From: Selaginella moellendorffii
Taxonomy: Eukaryota; Streptophyta; Lycopodiopsida; Selaginellales; Selaginellaceae
Direction of reading: 5' to 3'
Assembly: GCF_000143415.4 (NCBI RefSeq)
Contig: NW_003314305.1
Location: 1,212,834-1,276,833, forward strand
Length of the DNA: 64,000 nt
The translations under genes were made by a program, and so were the position numbers. Under the pieces are notes generated by a model. The model saw only the letters and a list, made by a program, of their open reading frames with translations. It was not told where the DNA came from and made no database searches. Shown in pieces: positions 52,406 through 64,000 of the stretch (within the stretch, counting starts at the first letter, position 1; each line of letters begins with the position of its first letter).

Positions 52406-55400
52406 TCATTCTCCTTCCTCTTCCATCTCCAAAAGGCACAAAAAATGCCCAAAACCAGTACATTGCCTCACAGTCTCCTCCCTCTTTCCCAGCAAAACTT
52501 GGACACCCTCTAAAACCATTCTCTGGACTCTCTGAGAGATCTGGCTTTGATCCTAGAAACAAGAACAAATAAGAAACAGTAAAAAAACTCGTGAAATACT
52601 TTACCATGTAGGCTGAGTATTTGCAATCGGCCGCCATGATGCTGCTCGACAAGTAATCACTCTCGGAGCCATCCACGAACAGTGCCGCTGCTCTAGATCT
52701 CTTGAGCCTCCTGTCTCTAACCTCGTGGATCTTCTTGTATGTTTGCAGGGATTCTTGGTACGTTTGTCCTGCATTGATCCATGACTTAATCAGAAAAATG
52801 AAAGAGAGGATTCTCGTCACCTAAAACGCCATGGACGTTGGGAGACACTTTCAGCTGATTTATTTGGAAATCCAGCTGCAGAACAAGAGGGTTTATTAGA
52901 AGATAAGAGGAAACTAAGATGCTTACGTAGTTTGCTCCCGATCCAAACCTCCCGAAACCCGGAGGCATCACTGTCACATTCATATCTAGCTCGTCTAGAA
53001 TGACAATTTGAACCGACCCGACAAAATGGACGATCTTCAATCCACTTGGAGTTCCCACCACATGCCCTTCAAGCAACTCCACCTGTGAAAAAAGAACAAG
53101 CACCACTTTCAGAGTTTGCATCGAAGAAAAACAAAAATGATACTCACATTATTCACAAGAACCTTCCACTGGTCCTCAAATCGGGAAGCAGTCTTATCGG
53201 CCTGGGCGTCTATCAAAACCTTGTCCAATTTGAACAGCATCCCAATCTTGGATATGAACTGGAGAAAAAAAAAACCAAAACCACATAAGACTAGATGAAC
53301 TGCAAAAATGACAATACGTACAGTGGAGTGCCTGTGTATGCCTTTAAAGACGTGCATGTTGATATGGAAGTCCTTGTCGGAAAGTATGCAGTAGTCGCGA
53401 TTGCTTCTGCCGTGGAAATCAAAACGCTCGCCATGCTTGCCAACAAAGTGAGGATCCCCTGTGATACTACCATTCCGGTGGTGCGCGTGTCTGCCACGCA
53501 CTCTATGCCTGTACGCCGGAGCAGCAGCTGAGGCCGAAGGAGGTGGCGAAGGCTGTGGCGAAGGAGGTAATGAAGGAGGTGATGAAGGAGGTGGGGAAGG
53601 AGGTGGCGAAGGAGGTGGCGAGAAAGGACGCTTCGCTCTAAATCTCGGTTCTCCGGCTGCCTCTCCTGGTGCTTCTGCTGGCGGCGTACTCAATGGACTT
53701 GGTGATGGCGATGGCAAAGGCGGAGATGGTAACGATGGTGATGGTGAAGGTGTTGGCAATGGTGTCGCGGATGGAGACGGACTTTCTAGGCACTCGTCAG
53801 GAACCCAGCCACACAAAGGCATCGGAGCAACAGGACACGACTCTGCAAAGAGAAGATCACGTTAGACCAAGAATTCAGGAGCCAATTATGTACGCACCTC
53901 CAGTTCTTCCATATGGTATAGAGCCATTTGACTGCAGACAGAAAGAAAACGGTAAAGACATATCTCATTCTTGAGGCAAATATTACGCACCAGAGGTGAC
54001 AAAGTTGGGCAGAAAGTGTCACATACGCCGTCGCATTCGAGTAAAGACTGTTACGCCAAATTTTAGAGCTTCATAAGCGAATCAAAAGGCTTACCCCCTG
54101 GGAAAATTCGCATCTTGCAAACGTAGAAATGGAGAATGGTTTGACTGCAACAGCGCTGCCTTTCTGTCCATCGTTAAAACGTGTGTAACGTAACACTGTG
54201 AATCACAACGAAAAAAAGCTTACCGATGCCTTGCTTCCAGTAAATACAACTTGATATGCATAAAGTTGAGCACCACGAGTTCCATATACTCCTTCTTGCG
54301 TAGCAATGTCACCACCGTAACTCTGCAAAAGGGCCATCAATCAATCAGAAAAACACACCATCAATCAGAGCACCATACCCCTGCAGTGTTTCTCGCAAAA
54401 CGACTCCTACGGAGGAATGAAATGGCACCCGCGGATTGAAAGTTGATAAACAGAGCACCTCCGTCTTGCTGTTTGAACAAATTGTCAGGTCGTTTCAAGA
54501 ACCACTTTCTTACCTGAGCCGAGTTATCGCGAAATACGCAGGTTGTGCAGTCGAATTTAGCACCTCCATTGTCCTTGCACTCTTCAGCAGCATCATCAAC
54601 GTATACGGCGGCACCATAATCGGCGGAATTCCGAGAGAACTCAGTATTTAAAAACGTTGTGCAGCTGTTCAGTGCACACACATTTCGAACTGCTTCCGTT
54701 TCTGTGTGGTTTGACGGGAAGTCCTTGCTGGATCCCACAAATACTGCTCCTCCCTTCGCAGCCTGTAAGAGAAAGCCCAAGCTCGGAAAAAATCCTTCGT
54801 TATAGAATCAAATTCTACTTGCCTTGTTTGAGCGGAAGACACAGTCCCGAATATAAACAGCACCGCCAGATTCAACGTGCAGAGCTGCTCCTAGCTCCTG
54901 TAAATGGGTCACGATCAATCGAAGTTAAACATCTGAAAAGCCACGACATACAGAAGCGACGTTGTTCGTAAACTTCACATTGAGAGCCACAAATTTGCCT
55001 CCCCTTGCCAAGTCATTTGATCCAGAACCCGAGACTGTCACAGCAGCGCCTCTTGCACAGGCACCTCCACTGATCTCTAAATCCTTTAGCGTCAGATAGC
55101 CGTCGAGTCCAACCACAAAAATCTGAGAGCTGCCCTTTGCATCAATTTTGCATGGCGAGCCATCACCGCACGTCCCCATGATCGTGACCCCGCATGTAAC
55201 ATCCGGAAGAGGACCGCTGCCTGCACTAATCACATGAGCGCTTGCGTCCGGAAATATATAAGTAAACAGACTGACCTGATACGTCGATGTCTTGCTCAAT
55301 GTAAATCAAGCTCTTCCTGTCAAGAAGTCCTTGGACAAGACAGACAACGTCTGAGCATCGAGGGACACTGCCACGAGCTGGAGCATCCGGTGTATAGCCA

Positions 55401-55670
55401 CAGCCGAGACATTCAGCATCAGCATCTGCTGATAGAACAGCACAAACAAACATCATGCTCGGCATTTCAGAAGCATAAAATGGTCGAAAAAGAACAGCTT
55501 ACCAGCTGGAAAACGTTGATCGACAGTCGCAACCTCGGACGCAGCCCCTGCAACACAAACTCAAAGACATCAACAACCAATGCAGTCGACGCAACAAAAA
55601 GCTTACCGCTCGAGATGAGCAGGTGCAGACAGAGGATGAGAGCAACCGCACGAAAGCCTCGCGGCCTCAT
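52406..55670 (-). CDS. Secreted beta-helix / proline-rich / root-cap-VWD-like fusion protein
   Basis: Starts at 55670 with a signal peptide (MRPRGFRAVALILCLHLLIS). After short exons comes a region of right-handed beta-helix type with repeats like those of polymorphic outer-membrane (Pmp) proteins: CGVTIMGTCGDGSPC, GGAVYIRDCVFRSNKA, KGGAVFVGSS, DGGALFINFQ, FARNTAG. Exon joins read well from 55670 to about 54000. A linker of about 120 residues is Pro/Ser-rich (SPPPSPPPSPPPSS). Then GDPHFVGKHGERFDFHGR and DYCILSDKDFHINMHVF match the VWD-like domain of plant root-cap/LEA-related proteins, and the exons to about 52620 continue that family: LSPNVHGVLGQTYQESL-type text and SDYLSSSIMAADCKYSAY. A final exon to 52406 is less certain. 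An extracellular or wall role is inferred. Intact as far as I can see. Confidence 0.7.
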
Positions 55671-56163
55671 CCTGGAGAATAATTCCAGCTCGCACTTTTC
55701 ACATCAAGAAAGTTTTAGCAGCTCAAACCAAGAACTTGAACACGTAACCAGCTACAATTTGAATGAATGGAGCAAAACAAGCCAACAATCTGCGCAGCCA
55801 CGGAGGTTGTGGCTATGGCAGACCGGGAGTGACGAGCTGCGACAGACTAGATTGCACCAACCTATTCGTTAGTGCAGTTTATGTTCCGTAGCTAACGGTT
55901 TGCGGGAAAATCTTGCCCGCCCGTTTTCGATTCCTGTCCTAACTGCAGAATAGCAGTTAAGACTAACATGACAAAATCCGAGACAAACGGTAACTGTTCC
56001 GTAACTGGGACGAAGCGAACCGGCAGTGGCACCGCATCGCATCAGGCCACTGAAAAGGAATAAATTAACGAGTGAGTAAAACAGTTACACATGCTGGAAT
56101 GTAAACAGCCAACCTTCTGAAACGTAGCATGCCCCTGTTCCTCCGTATGGAGATACACAGAAT
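55671..56163. other. Spacer upstream of the beta-helix gene
   Basis: About 490 bp: promoter of the beta-helix gene and 3' flank of AP4M. No gene or clear repeat seen. Confidence 0.6.
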
Positions 56164-58201
56164 CTATGTCCGGATAACATACGAATCGGCATGGGTCACG
56201 TAGCGAACCCATCGATGAGGATTATATGACTTTGATTTTTTCAAAACTTGCAAGTACTTCACCTGGGAAAAACATAAGAAACTAGAAAAGGCAAAAAAGC
56301 TGCTGGATTCTCTTACTTGTACTTTGGAGGCGTTGAACATGGGAATAGTGAAAGTCATGCTGATCGGTCCAACTTCCTTTTTTATGTTTACTGTAAAGCA
56401 AGTAGCCAAAATAAAGTAGTAAATACAAAACAATAGAAGTTCTCTTGGCTATTACCATTGCGTTCTTGAGACAAGGTAAGTTTAGCACGCAATACATGCT
56501 CCGAGCCGCCAGAAATCTAAAAAATCCATCGAAATTTTTTATCTGGGAGATGAACAGTCAAAACACTTACTTTCTTCAATCCCCATTCTACAAGTTTTGT
56601 CGATTCTTTATAATCGGTTGACTGTCCAGCTGCTCCCGCCTCCAGCTCAAAACCGCATCTTTTGCATGGACGACACAGGTTAAATGGCAAATAGGAAACA
56701 AAGCATACCTCATTGTTGTTTTTGGAAGTGGTATGCGTACCAGCACCGTATTGGCTGTTACATTCTGAGCAAAATCTGCCCGCACTTTGATGACAACTTC
56801 CGCCTGAGAATAAACTCATCAGTTACATTGAAAAAGTGACACACTCTCGTACCCTGAATGGACCAGATTCTTCAATGGCGGGATACACTCTGAAAGGAGG
56901 CTTAAATTCTTGCGTCATGCGATAGTTCATGACAGGAAACTCTCCATCTGGCGGTGTCTATCCGATGCATCATAAGCTTGTAAGTGTCATTAGATAAAAA
57001 GGAAGAATAAAAGTTACCGACCAGCGTTAAAGTTCGATCCAAATCAAAATCATCCAGTCGAACTGATTCGTGGAAGTTACAGTCATCCAGTAGCACCATA
57101 CCACCCGCTCCTGCATATGATGCAAGTAATGCCTCGACCAACATCTGGATGAAAACACTCACCTAGACTCGAGTGTGTGCCACGACCAATTTGCAGGTCT
57201 TCGTTTAAAGCGACCCGGATTTCCGGATTACCAGTAAGGTAGCTCTTCATTTGAATGGTTCCGTCAATTTCCGACGTAAGAATGTAGCCCTGATGAAGTT
57301 GATAAAGCCAGTTCTACGTTAAAACGAAAACTACAAAACACTTACGCTCGCATTGAATGTCACACTGATGTTCTCTATGACGTCCACAAAAACTTCCTCC
57401 CGTTTCTTGCCACCAGGCTCACTAGCAACCACGGACTTGGTCACAGCCGTTCCGGGAAGCCGCTTTGATCCTTGCTGCAAATAGAACACAAAGAAGAAAG
57501 TTGGAACGATCGGAACTGTGAAGCAAAAACACTTACCATGAATAATCCGGCTGGCCCAAGAGAAGGAATTTTGGCCGACTCTACCACGACTGGTTCATTG
57601 AAAACGAAAGACTTGAGTCCCTCAGTCGAGGTCGTTTGAGGATAGCCGAAGTCCTGCAAAAGCAAAGGCAAAAACATAAGCAAGCCAGGAAGAAAGATAT
57701 CTGTCCTAACCAGCATTTCGTCTAGCAGCTCATACACAAGAACGAAGTTTTTCCGGAGTGACTCTTCGTTAAGAATGCCAAGATAGTCCTTCGTCACGCG
57801 GGCGATCCGCTGAAGGAGCTCCAATGCCAGAGCTGGAGAAATATTCACTCTGGTAGTAGCGACGAAGAGCAGACCAGCGACCTTGACATGCGCGTAGTTC
57901 ACTCCATCGACATTCTGCCACATTAATCGATTATAACCATAGCCTATCAAACGAGCAAAATCTACTCACAAACACCGGAGGCGCATCCTCGCCTTCCTCG
58001 CTGTGCCAGAATTTCACCTTGCGGAAGAAAATCTCGGCGCTGGCTTTGCTCACATCCCCGCGATCTGCCTTAAATGCAGCCCGATCAGATCAATGAGAGC
58101 ATTCCAAAGTATTCCAGCTGCAGGGAGCTAGATCCAGACTCACAATCGCGGAAGATGATGTTGTCGCCGCGGAGCGAGAGGACGAAGAACTGGGAAATCA
58201 T
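56164..58201 (-). CDS. AP4M: AP-4 adaptor complex mu subunit
   Basis: Medium subunit of the AP-4 adaptor, which sorts cargo at the trans-Golgi (for example vacuolar sorting in plants) by binding tyrosine-type signals. Exon 1 (58201-58144) encodes MISQFFVLSLRGDNIIFRD and joins in phase to 58064 (YRGDVSKASAEIFFRKVKFW). Exons 58064-57970 and from 57914 continue with NVDGVNYAHVKVAGLLFVAT and LRKNFVLVYELLDEML (longin-like N-domain), then DFGYPQTTSTEGLKSFV. The mu-homology domain follows: LDDCNFHESVRLDDFD, FELEAGAAGQSTDYKEST, VGPISMTFTIPMFNASKVQV and the terminal YNPHRWVRYVTHADSYVIRT. This layout and the RWVRY end are diagnostic for AP-4 mu. All exons look intact. Confidence 0.95.
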
Positions 58202-58298
58202 CGCTGAGAGCTCCACAAACCCTAGACAGAGATAGTCCAGAGGTCGAATCCACCTGGCATGTGAGATTAGTTTTATCTTAATTATGTTTTAATCTAAA

Positions 58299-58372
58299 GC
58301 TTTCATAGCTCAGTTGGTTCGAGCATCCGCTTAGTAAGCGGGAGGTCCTGAGTTCAACTCTCAGTGAAAGCA
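58299..58372 (+). tRNA. tRNA-Thr (anticodon AGT)
   Basis: 74-nt cloverleaf: acceptor arms GCTTTCA / TGAAAGC with discriminator A, D-stem GCTC/GAGC, anticodon stem TCCGC / GCGGG with loop TTAGTAA (anticodon AGT), and T-arm CTGAG-TTCAACT-CTCAG. B box GTTCAACTC is present. No intron. A short T run (TTTT) follows at 58378. It lies between AP4M and the Ole e 1-like gene. Confidence 0.93.
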
Positions 58373-58463
58373 CAGCATTTTCACCGACATGAAAACAATA
58401 TTGATTATATATAAACACGTAGAGTTTATACATGAATATATCTATGATCTACTAGCTAGCTCT

Positions 58464-59035
58464 TCAAGGGCTCGGAGGATCAGGAGGCCCAAGCCTCAAA
58501 GAATTTGTAGTAGCTAAGATCCGAAATCTATCAATTTTTCTATCACAGTGGATCTGGTGATGATCAAGAGAAGGTTGATACATAATCTTCCAAGATTTTA
58601 AACTTGAATCCAAATCAGAGCTGAGATTTGAGCCTGCAGTATTCACTGGGATGCTGCAAAATGCTGGAGGTCTCGAAACTTTGACAGAGCAGTGATTTGA
58701 AAATTCTGCTGGGATTTGCACGGAAATCTTCCCATTGGCTCCAGTGATGCCGCTTTCTTGGTATCTTATGCCTGTCCTTTGCTCCTTGCATTCCAGGAAA
58801 ACAGGAACATCTGCAAATTTTGAGACAGCAAAGTTCAGCTCTTGAAAGTATGAGCCAAGTTTCTGTTGCTTTTACCAGGCAAAACGATGCTGTTTTCACT
58901 GAAATTTCCTTCACTGCAGACATCACAAGACACTGAAACTTCAAAACGATCAAGGATTGGCCTAGCTGCTGCTGCTGTCGCTGCTGCTGCCAGGAAATGT
59001 GCCCATGCCACCAAAAGGAGAGCCACAGGGCTCAT
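58464..59035 (-). CDS. Secreted Ole e 1-like (pollen allergen-fold) protein
   Basis: Two exons (59035-58876 and 58810-58464) join in phase (V-L-P|D-V-P) into 168 aa. A signal peptide, MSPVALLLVAWAHFLAAAA, precedes RPILDRFEVSVSCDVC. The family's cysteine layout follows: CDVC, then C in VFLECKEQRTGIRY, then NHCSV, FCSIPVN and IHCDR. A more upstream in-frame ATG (59065) would add 10 residues, but the Met at 59035 gives a better signal peptide. Ole e 1-like proteins are secreted and often linked to walls and tip growth (family knowledge). The role here is unknown. Confidence 0.85.
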
Positions 59036-59678
59036 CTTTCTAGCACCCAAATGATAAGACAACACGGGTGCAAAAAGCTTGGGAGATCACAACAGCCCAC
59101 AATAACAAATCTCTTTTTATGCATGATCAGCAACATCTTCGAATGCAGGAAGTCTAAGCTTCCAGAAGCAGTCAACTTTTGAAAAGATAATAACACCTAG
59201 CGCGTAAATGCATGATTTTTGTCAACCCACCATTTCTGCTCACGCTTCCAAAGGTTCATCTCGAACACCCAAAGTCAAAAGCTGTTGGCGGGAGGAACTC
59301 CTTCCTTTTCCGACTACATTTTTTGCAATGTTGGGGGACCGAATTTACTTAAGGGTAATTAAAAACATGACGGTTAAAAACAAAACAGTAAATAATTTAT
59401 TTGGATATTTATCTAGGAATTTGATTCTAAGTTTAATAATATTTAGATACAAATTATTTCTACTATAACGTTACTCGGACTATAAAATTTATAAAAAACG
59501 AAATAAATTAAAAAATAAAGAGCACAAGCATAATAGATTATAAATTCCATACACATATGAACATATGTATGTCATAAAAAATATATAAATAAATAATAAA
59601 ATCAAGCATTTTTGCAATAATGAGTATCAAATTATTAATTTTCTTAAGAAAACTTATAGGGGACTGGAGTGGTCCCCT

Positions 59679-60034
59679 AAAATATACTTGAATAGTTTGG
59701 GATATTCTACCATCTTACAGTTGTTATTCATTTAGATTAATTATGCAACTTTTATAAGCACTTCCTAGTAATGATTGATATGCAATAAAATTAATCTTAT
59801 TTTTATAAAATATAAGTATAATAATATACATAAAAATTATGTGGAAGGTTATAAAATCTCATTTTATTAGTGCATGTACTCACTATAAATTCTTGGAACC
59901 TTGAGGGCTAAACAGGGACTAGAGGGTAATAAATATATTTAAAATATACTTGAATAGTTTGGGATATTCTACCATCTTACAGTTGTTATTCATTTAGATT
60001 AATTATGCAACTTTTATAAGCACTTCCTAGTAAT
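59679..60034 (+). repeat. 94-bp direct repeat pair
   Basis: 59679-59772 and 59941-60034 are identical or nearly so (AAAATATACTTGAATAGTTT through ACTTCCTAGTAAT), spaced by 168 bp that include the dispersed motif TAAATTCTTGGAACCTT. A short GGGGAC/GTCCCC hairpin precedes the first copy. Confidence 0.85.
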
Positions 60035-60682
60035 ATTAATTAGATAGCATTAATTTAGTCACATTTTATTATTATTACTTTAATGAAAATAGTCTTAAAT
60101 CTGGATAATCTCACACACTATAATTACTATATCTCCTTGTTTTTTGAGCAATACCACTAGCAGCCACCAAGAGCCACATACTTCTATAGTCACTTTAATA
60201 AACTCAAGATCCTTTCCATCTTACTCATCACCATCTAATCAATTTTTGCCACCTCATATAAGCATTTGTATCCATTTTCAACATAAAGCTGAAAAGAATT
60301 ATTTAAACTTTGAGACTTTACCACCACCACCACCATAAACACCATTTTCAGCCAATCCATACATTTCCATTCTATCAACTTAGCTTTATTGCTAATGAGA
60401 AATCAATCAAATATAAATTAGTGTTTACTCAAAGGCCTTCATATAATTATTTATGAGGATTACCTCCTTTAAAAAGTTGAGAGGTTTTTATTTATTATAA
60501 AACTTGGATATCTCTTATCACATTTTGAAATTCCAATAAAAAGAAGAAGAAAAACTTAATCACACTATATGTGAGGGAAGTTCTTTCCATAAATGTGTCA
60601 CAGCTTTTTATAGTTTTAAAATATATAAGAATTTAGTAGGAAAAATAAGTAGGTTCTCAGGAGTTTTTATTTAATTTTGATG

Positions 60683-60683
<1 letters not shown>

Positions 60684-60774
<91 letters not shown>
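60684..60774. repeat. (AT)n microsatellite, about 45 units
   Basis: Uninterrupted TA/AT dinucleotide run of 91 bp. Confidence 0.97.
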
Positions 60775-60777
<3 letters not shown>

Positions 60778-61803
60778 TATTTATTTAAGAAATTATTATA
60801 AACTCTAAATTATTAGTAATGAGGTTTAGATTCCCAAACATATATTACCATTTCTAGCATTACAATTATTATGAATACAAAGATAAGGAGCAACACAATT
60901 TGGTTCTGGTAAACAAAATGTACTAATAGACTAGAGTGTAATATCAAAACTATTATAAAGAACAAGTTTTCCATCAATTTTTACTTAAAATTAGTTTAAG
61001 ATTAAATATTACAAAACTTTTTGAATAAATAATGGTTTTACAATCTCATTGAGAAAAAATAGACTTCTCTAGATACAAACTTTGATTAGGTATTGCAAAA
61101 TGTTCAATCACCAAACATTTGGATCAATAACAACAACAACTTCCTCCTCTATATTTGCTTATGCATGCATATCTGCCCCTCATCCTATTGTATATTCTTT
61201 TATCCCACTTGTGGAAGTGTACTATTTAGCACCATCCCACCAAAATGTTATCATTAGCAAACTGTCATATAAGGTGTCTTAATAAGTCAACACTGATAAG
61301 AGAATGACACAAGCATTTCTAATCACTCAATCACTAATGAATTATGTAAAGGTAAATTTTATATTATCATGTTGCATCAGCAAGCTGGTTTTTCTATGAT
61401 ATAGTGATTATAGTGATCTACTTCATTATAACCCTCCTTGCACTTTGAAAGCTTAGATTTCCCTTATCCCTAAAGTTCTTTCTTCATAAAATGTTATGTG
61501 ATGATAACTTTATATAACTATATCTTAGTAAAAATTGCTTTAGTTCCCTCTTGTATATTCCAGATTAATCTGGAAAAAGTAAAGTTATCTGGAAAATGTT
61601 TATAATCTGCTAACTAGTCCTGTCAAATATTCTTTTCTCACTAAGAGATCAACATTTAAATTCTTTATCAATCCCTCAATACCAACTTCTTGCCCACATG
61701 GCAGTAAAAAAGAATGTCATACAAGATTAATCCATATAATAAACATGGAGGTGTTTGAAAAAAGTTTATAAATCATAATTTTAACTATATTATTTGGCGG
61801 GAA

Positions 61804-63888
<2,085 letters not shown>

Positions 63889-64000
63889 ACAAACGCCGAA
63901 AGCTTTCTCAAGTCTAAAGCGTGTAAGTATTCCAAAGACCAATCAAGTTCTTTGATAGAGCTACTATTCATTTTACAGGAATTGCGAAACACTTACACGC
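63889..64000 (+). other. 3' region of DHFR-TS
   Basis: A GTAAGT site near 63923 and a TTTTACAG acceptor near 63980 suggest an intron in the 3' UTR. The window ends here. Confidence 0.4.

Larger units (their letters stand above)
59190..61800. other. Second AT-rich island, no gene
   Basis: About 2.6 kb, AT-rich like the 39.7-49.6-kb island and sharing a repeat motif with it (TAAATTCTTGGAACCTT at about 59884). Contains a 94-bp direct repeat and a long AT microsatellite. Open frames are short with no motifs. It ends abruptly at the DHFR-TS start region. Confidence 0.7.

Noticed and set aside
53461-53865. Plus-strand Gly-rich frame (GGGEGG repeats)
   Set aside because: It is the complement of the Pro-rich linker of the beta-helix/root-cap gene.

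Overview
The window looks like nuclear DNA of a lycophyte, most likely Selaginella (inference). Introns are mostly about 45-60 nt with GT-AG ends, genes sit close together on both strands, and the gene set is that of a land plant: BIG/UBR4, ABC1K kinase, class III peroxidases, ER-type Ca2+-ATPase, AP-4 mu, an Ole e 1-like protein, DHFR-TS and a PPR fragment. There are no operons; neighbours are unrelated genes.

Layout. 1-18 kb is compact and conserved: the 5' part of BIG (minus, running off the left edge), an ABC1K kinase divergent from it, two tandem class III peroxidases, a small unrecognised three-exon gene, and an ECA-type Ca2+ pump. 18-34.5 kb is a duplicated mosaic. An intact IMPACT/YigZ gene at 18.3 kb has two decayed copies at 26.4 and 32.2 kb. 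These are mixed with remnants of an F-box gene, two copies of a POLQ/TEBICHI helicase that share an internal deletion, a PPR fragment, a fragment of a Crinkler/RHS-type NTPase, and two nearly identical intact genes for an acidic protein with a divergent Dof-like zinc finger. 34.5-39.7 kb holds a universal stress protein gene, a calmodulin-like gene and a decayed 2OG-oxygenase-like locus.

From about 39.7 to 49.6 kb is an AT-rich island with no convincing gene; it contains dispersed repeats, a fold-back element and palindromes. At its right edge is a broken P-loop NTPase gene with a PHD-like finger. It abuts, tail to tail, a gene for a secreted protein that joins a beta-helix region, a proline-rich linker and a root-cap/VWD-like domain; the last exons of that gene are tandemly duplicated. 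Then come AP-4 mu, tRNA-Thr(AGT), an Ole e 1-like gene, a second AT-rich island with an (AT)n tract and a 94-bp direct repeat, and a complete bifunctional DHFR-TS gene.

Exon boundaries were read by eye from splice signals and frame continuity. Family names rest on recognised motifs, not on database searches. The best candidates for something undescribed are the P-loop/PHD locus, the Dof-like acidic protein pair, and the beta-helix/root-cap fusion.
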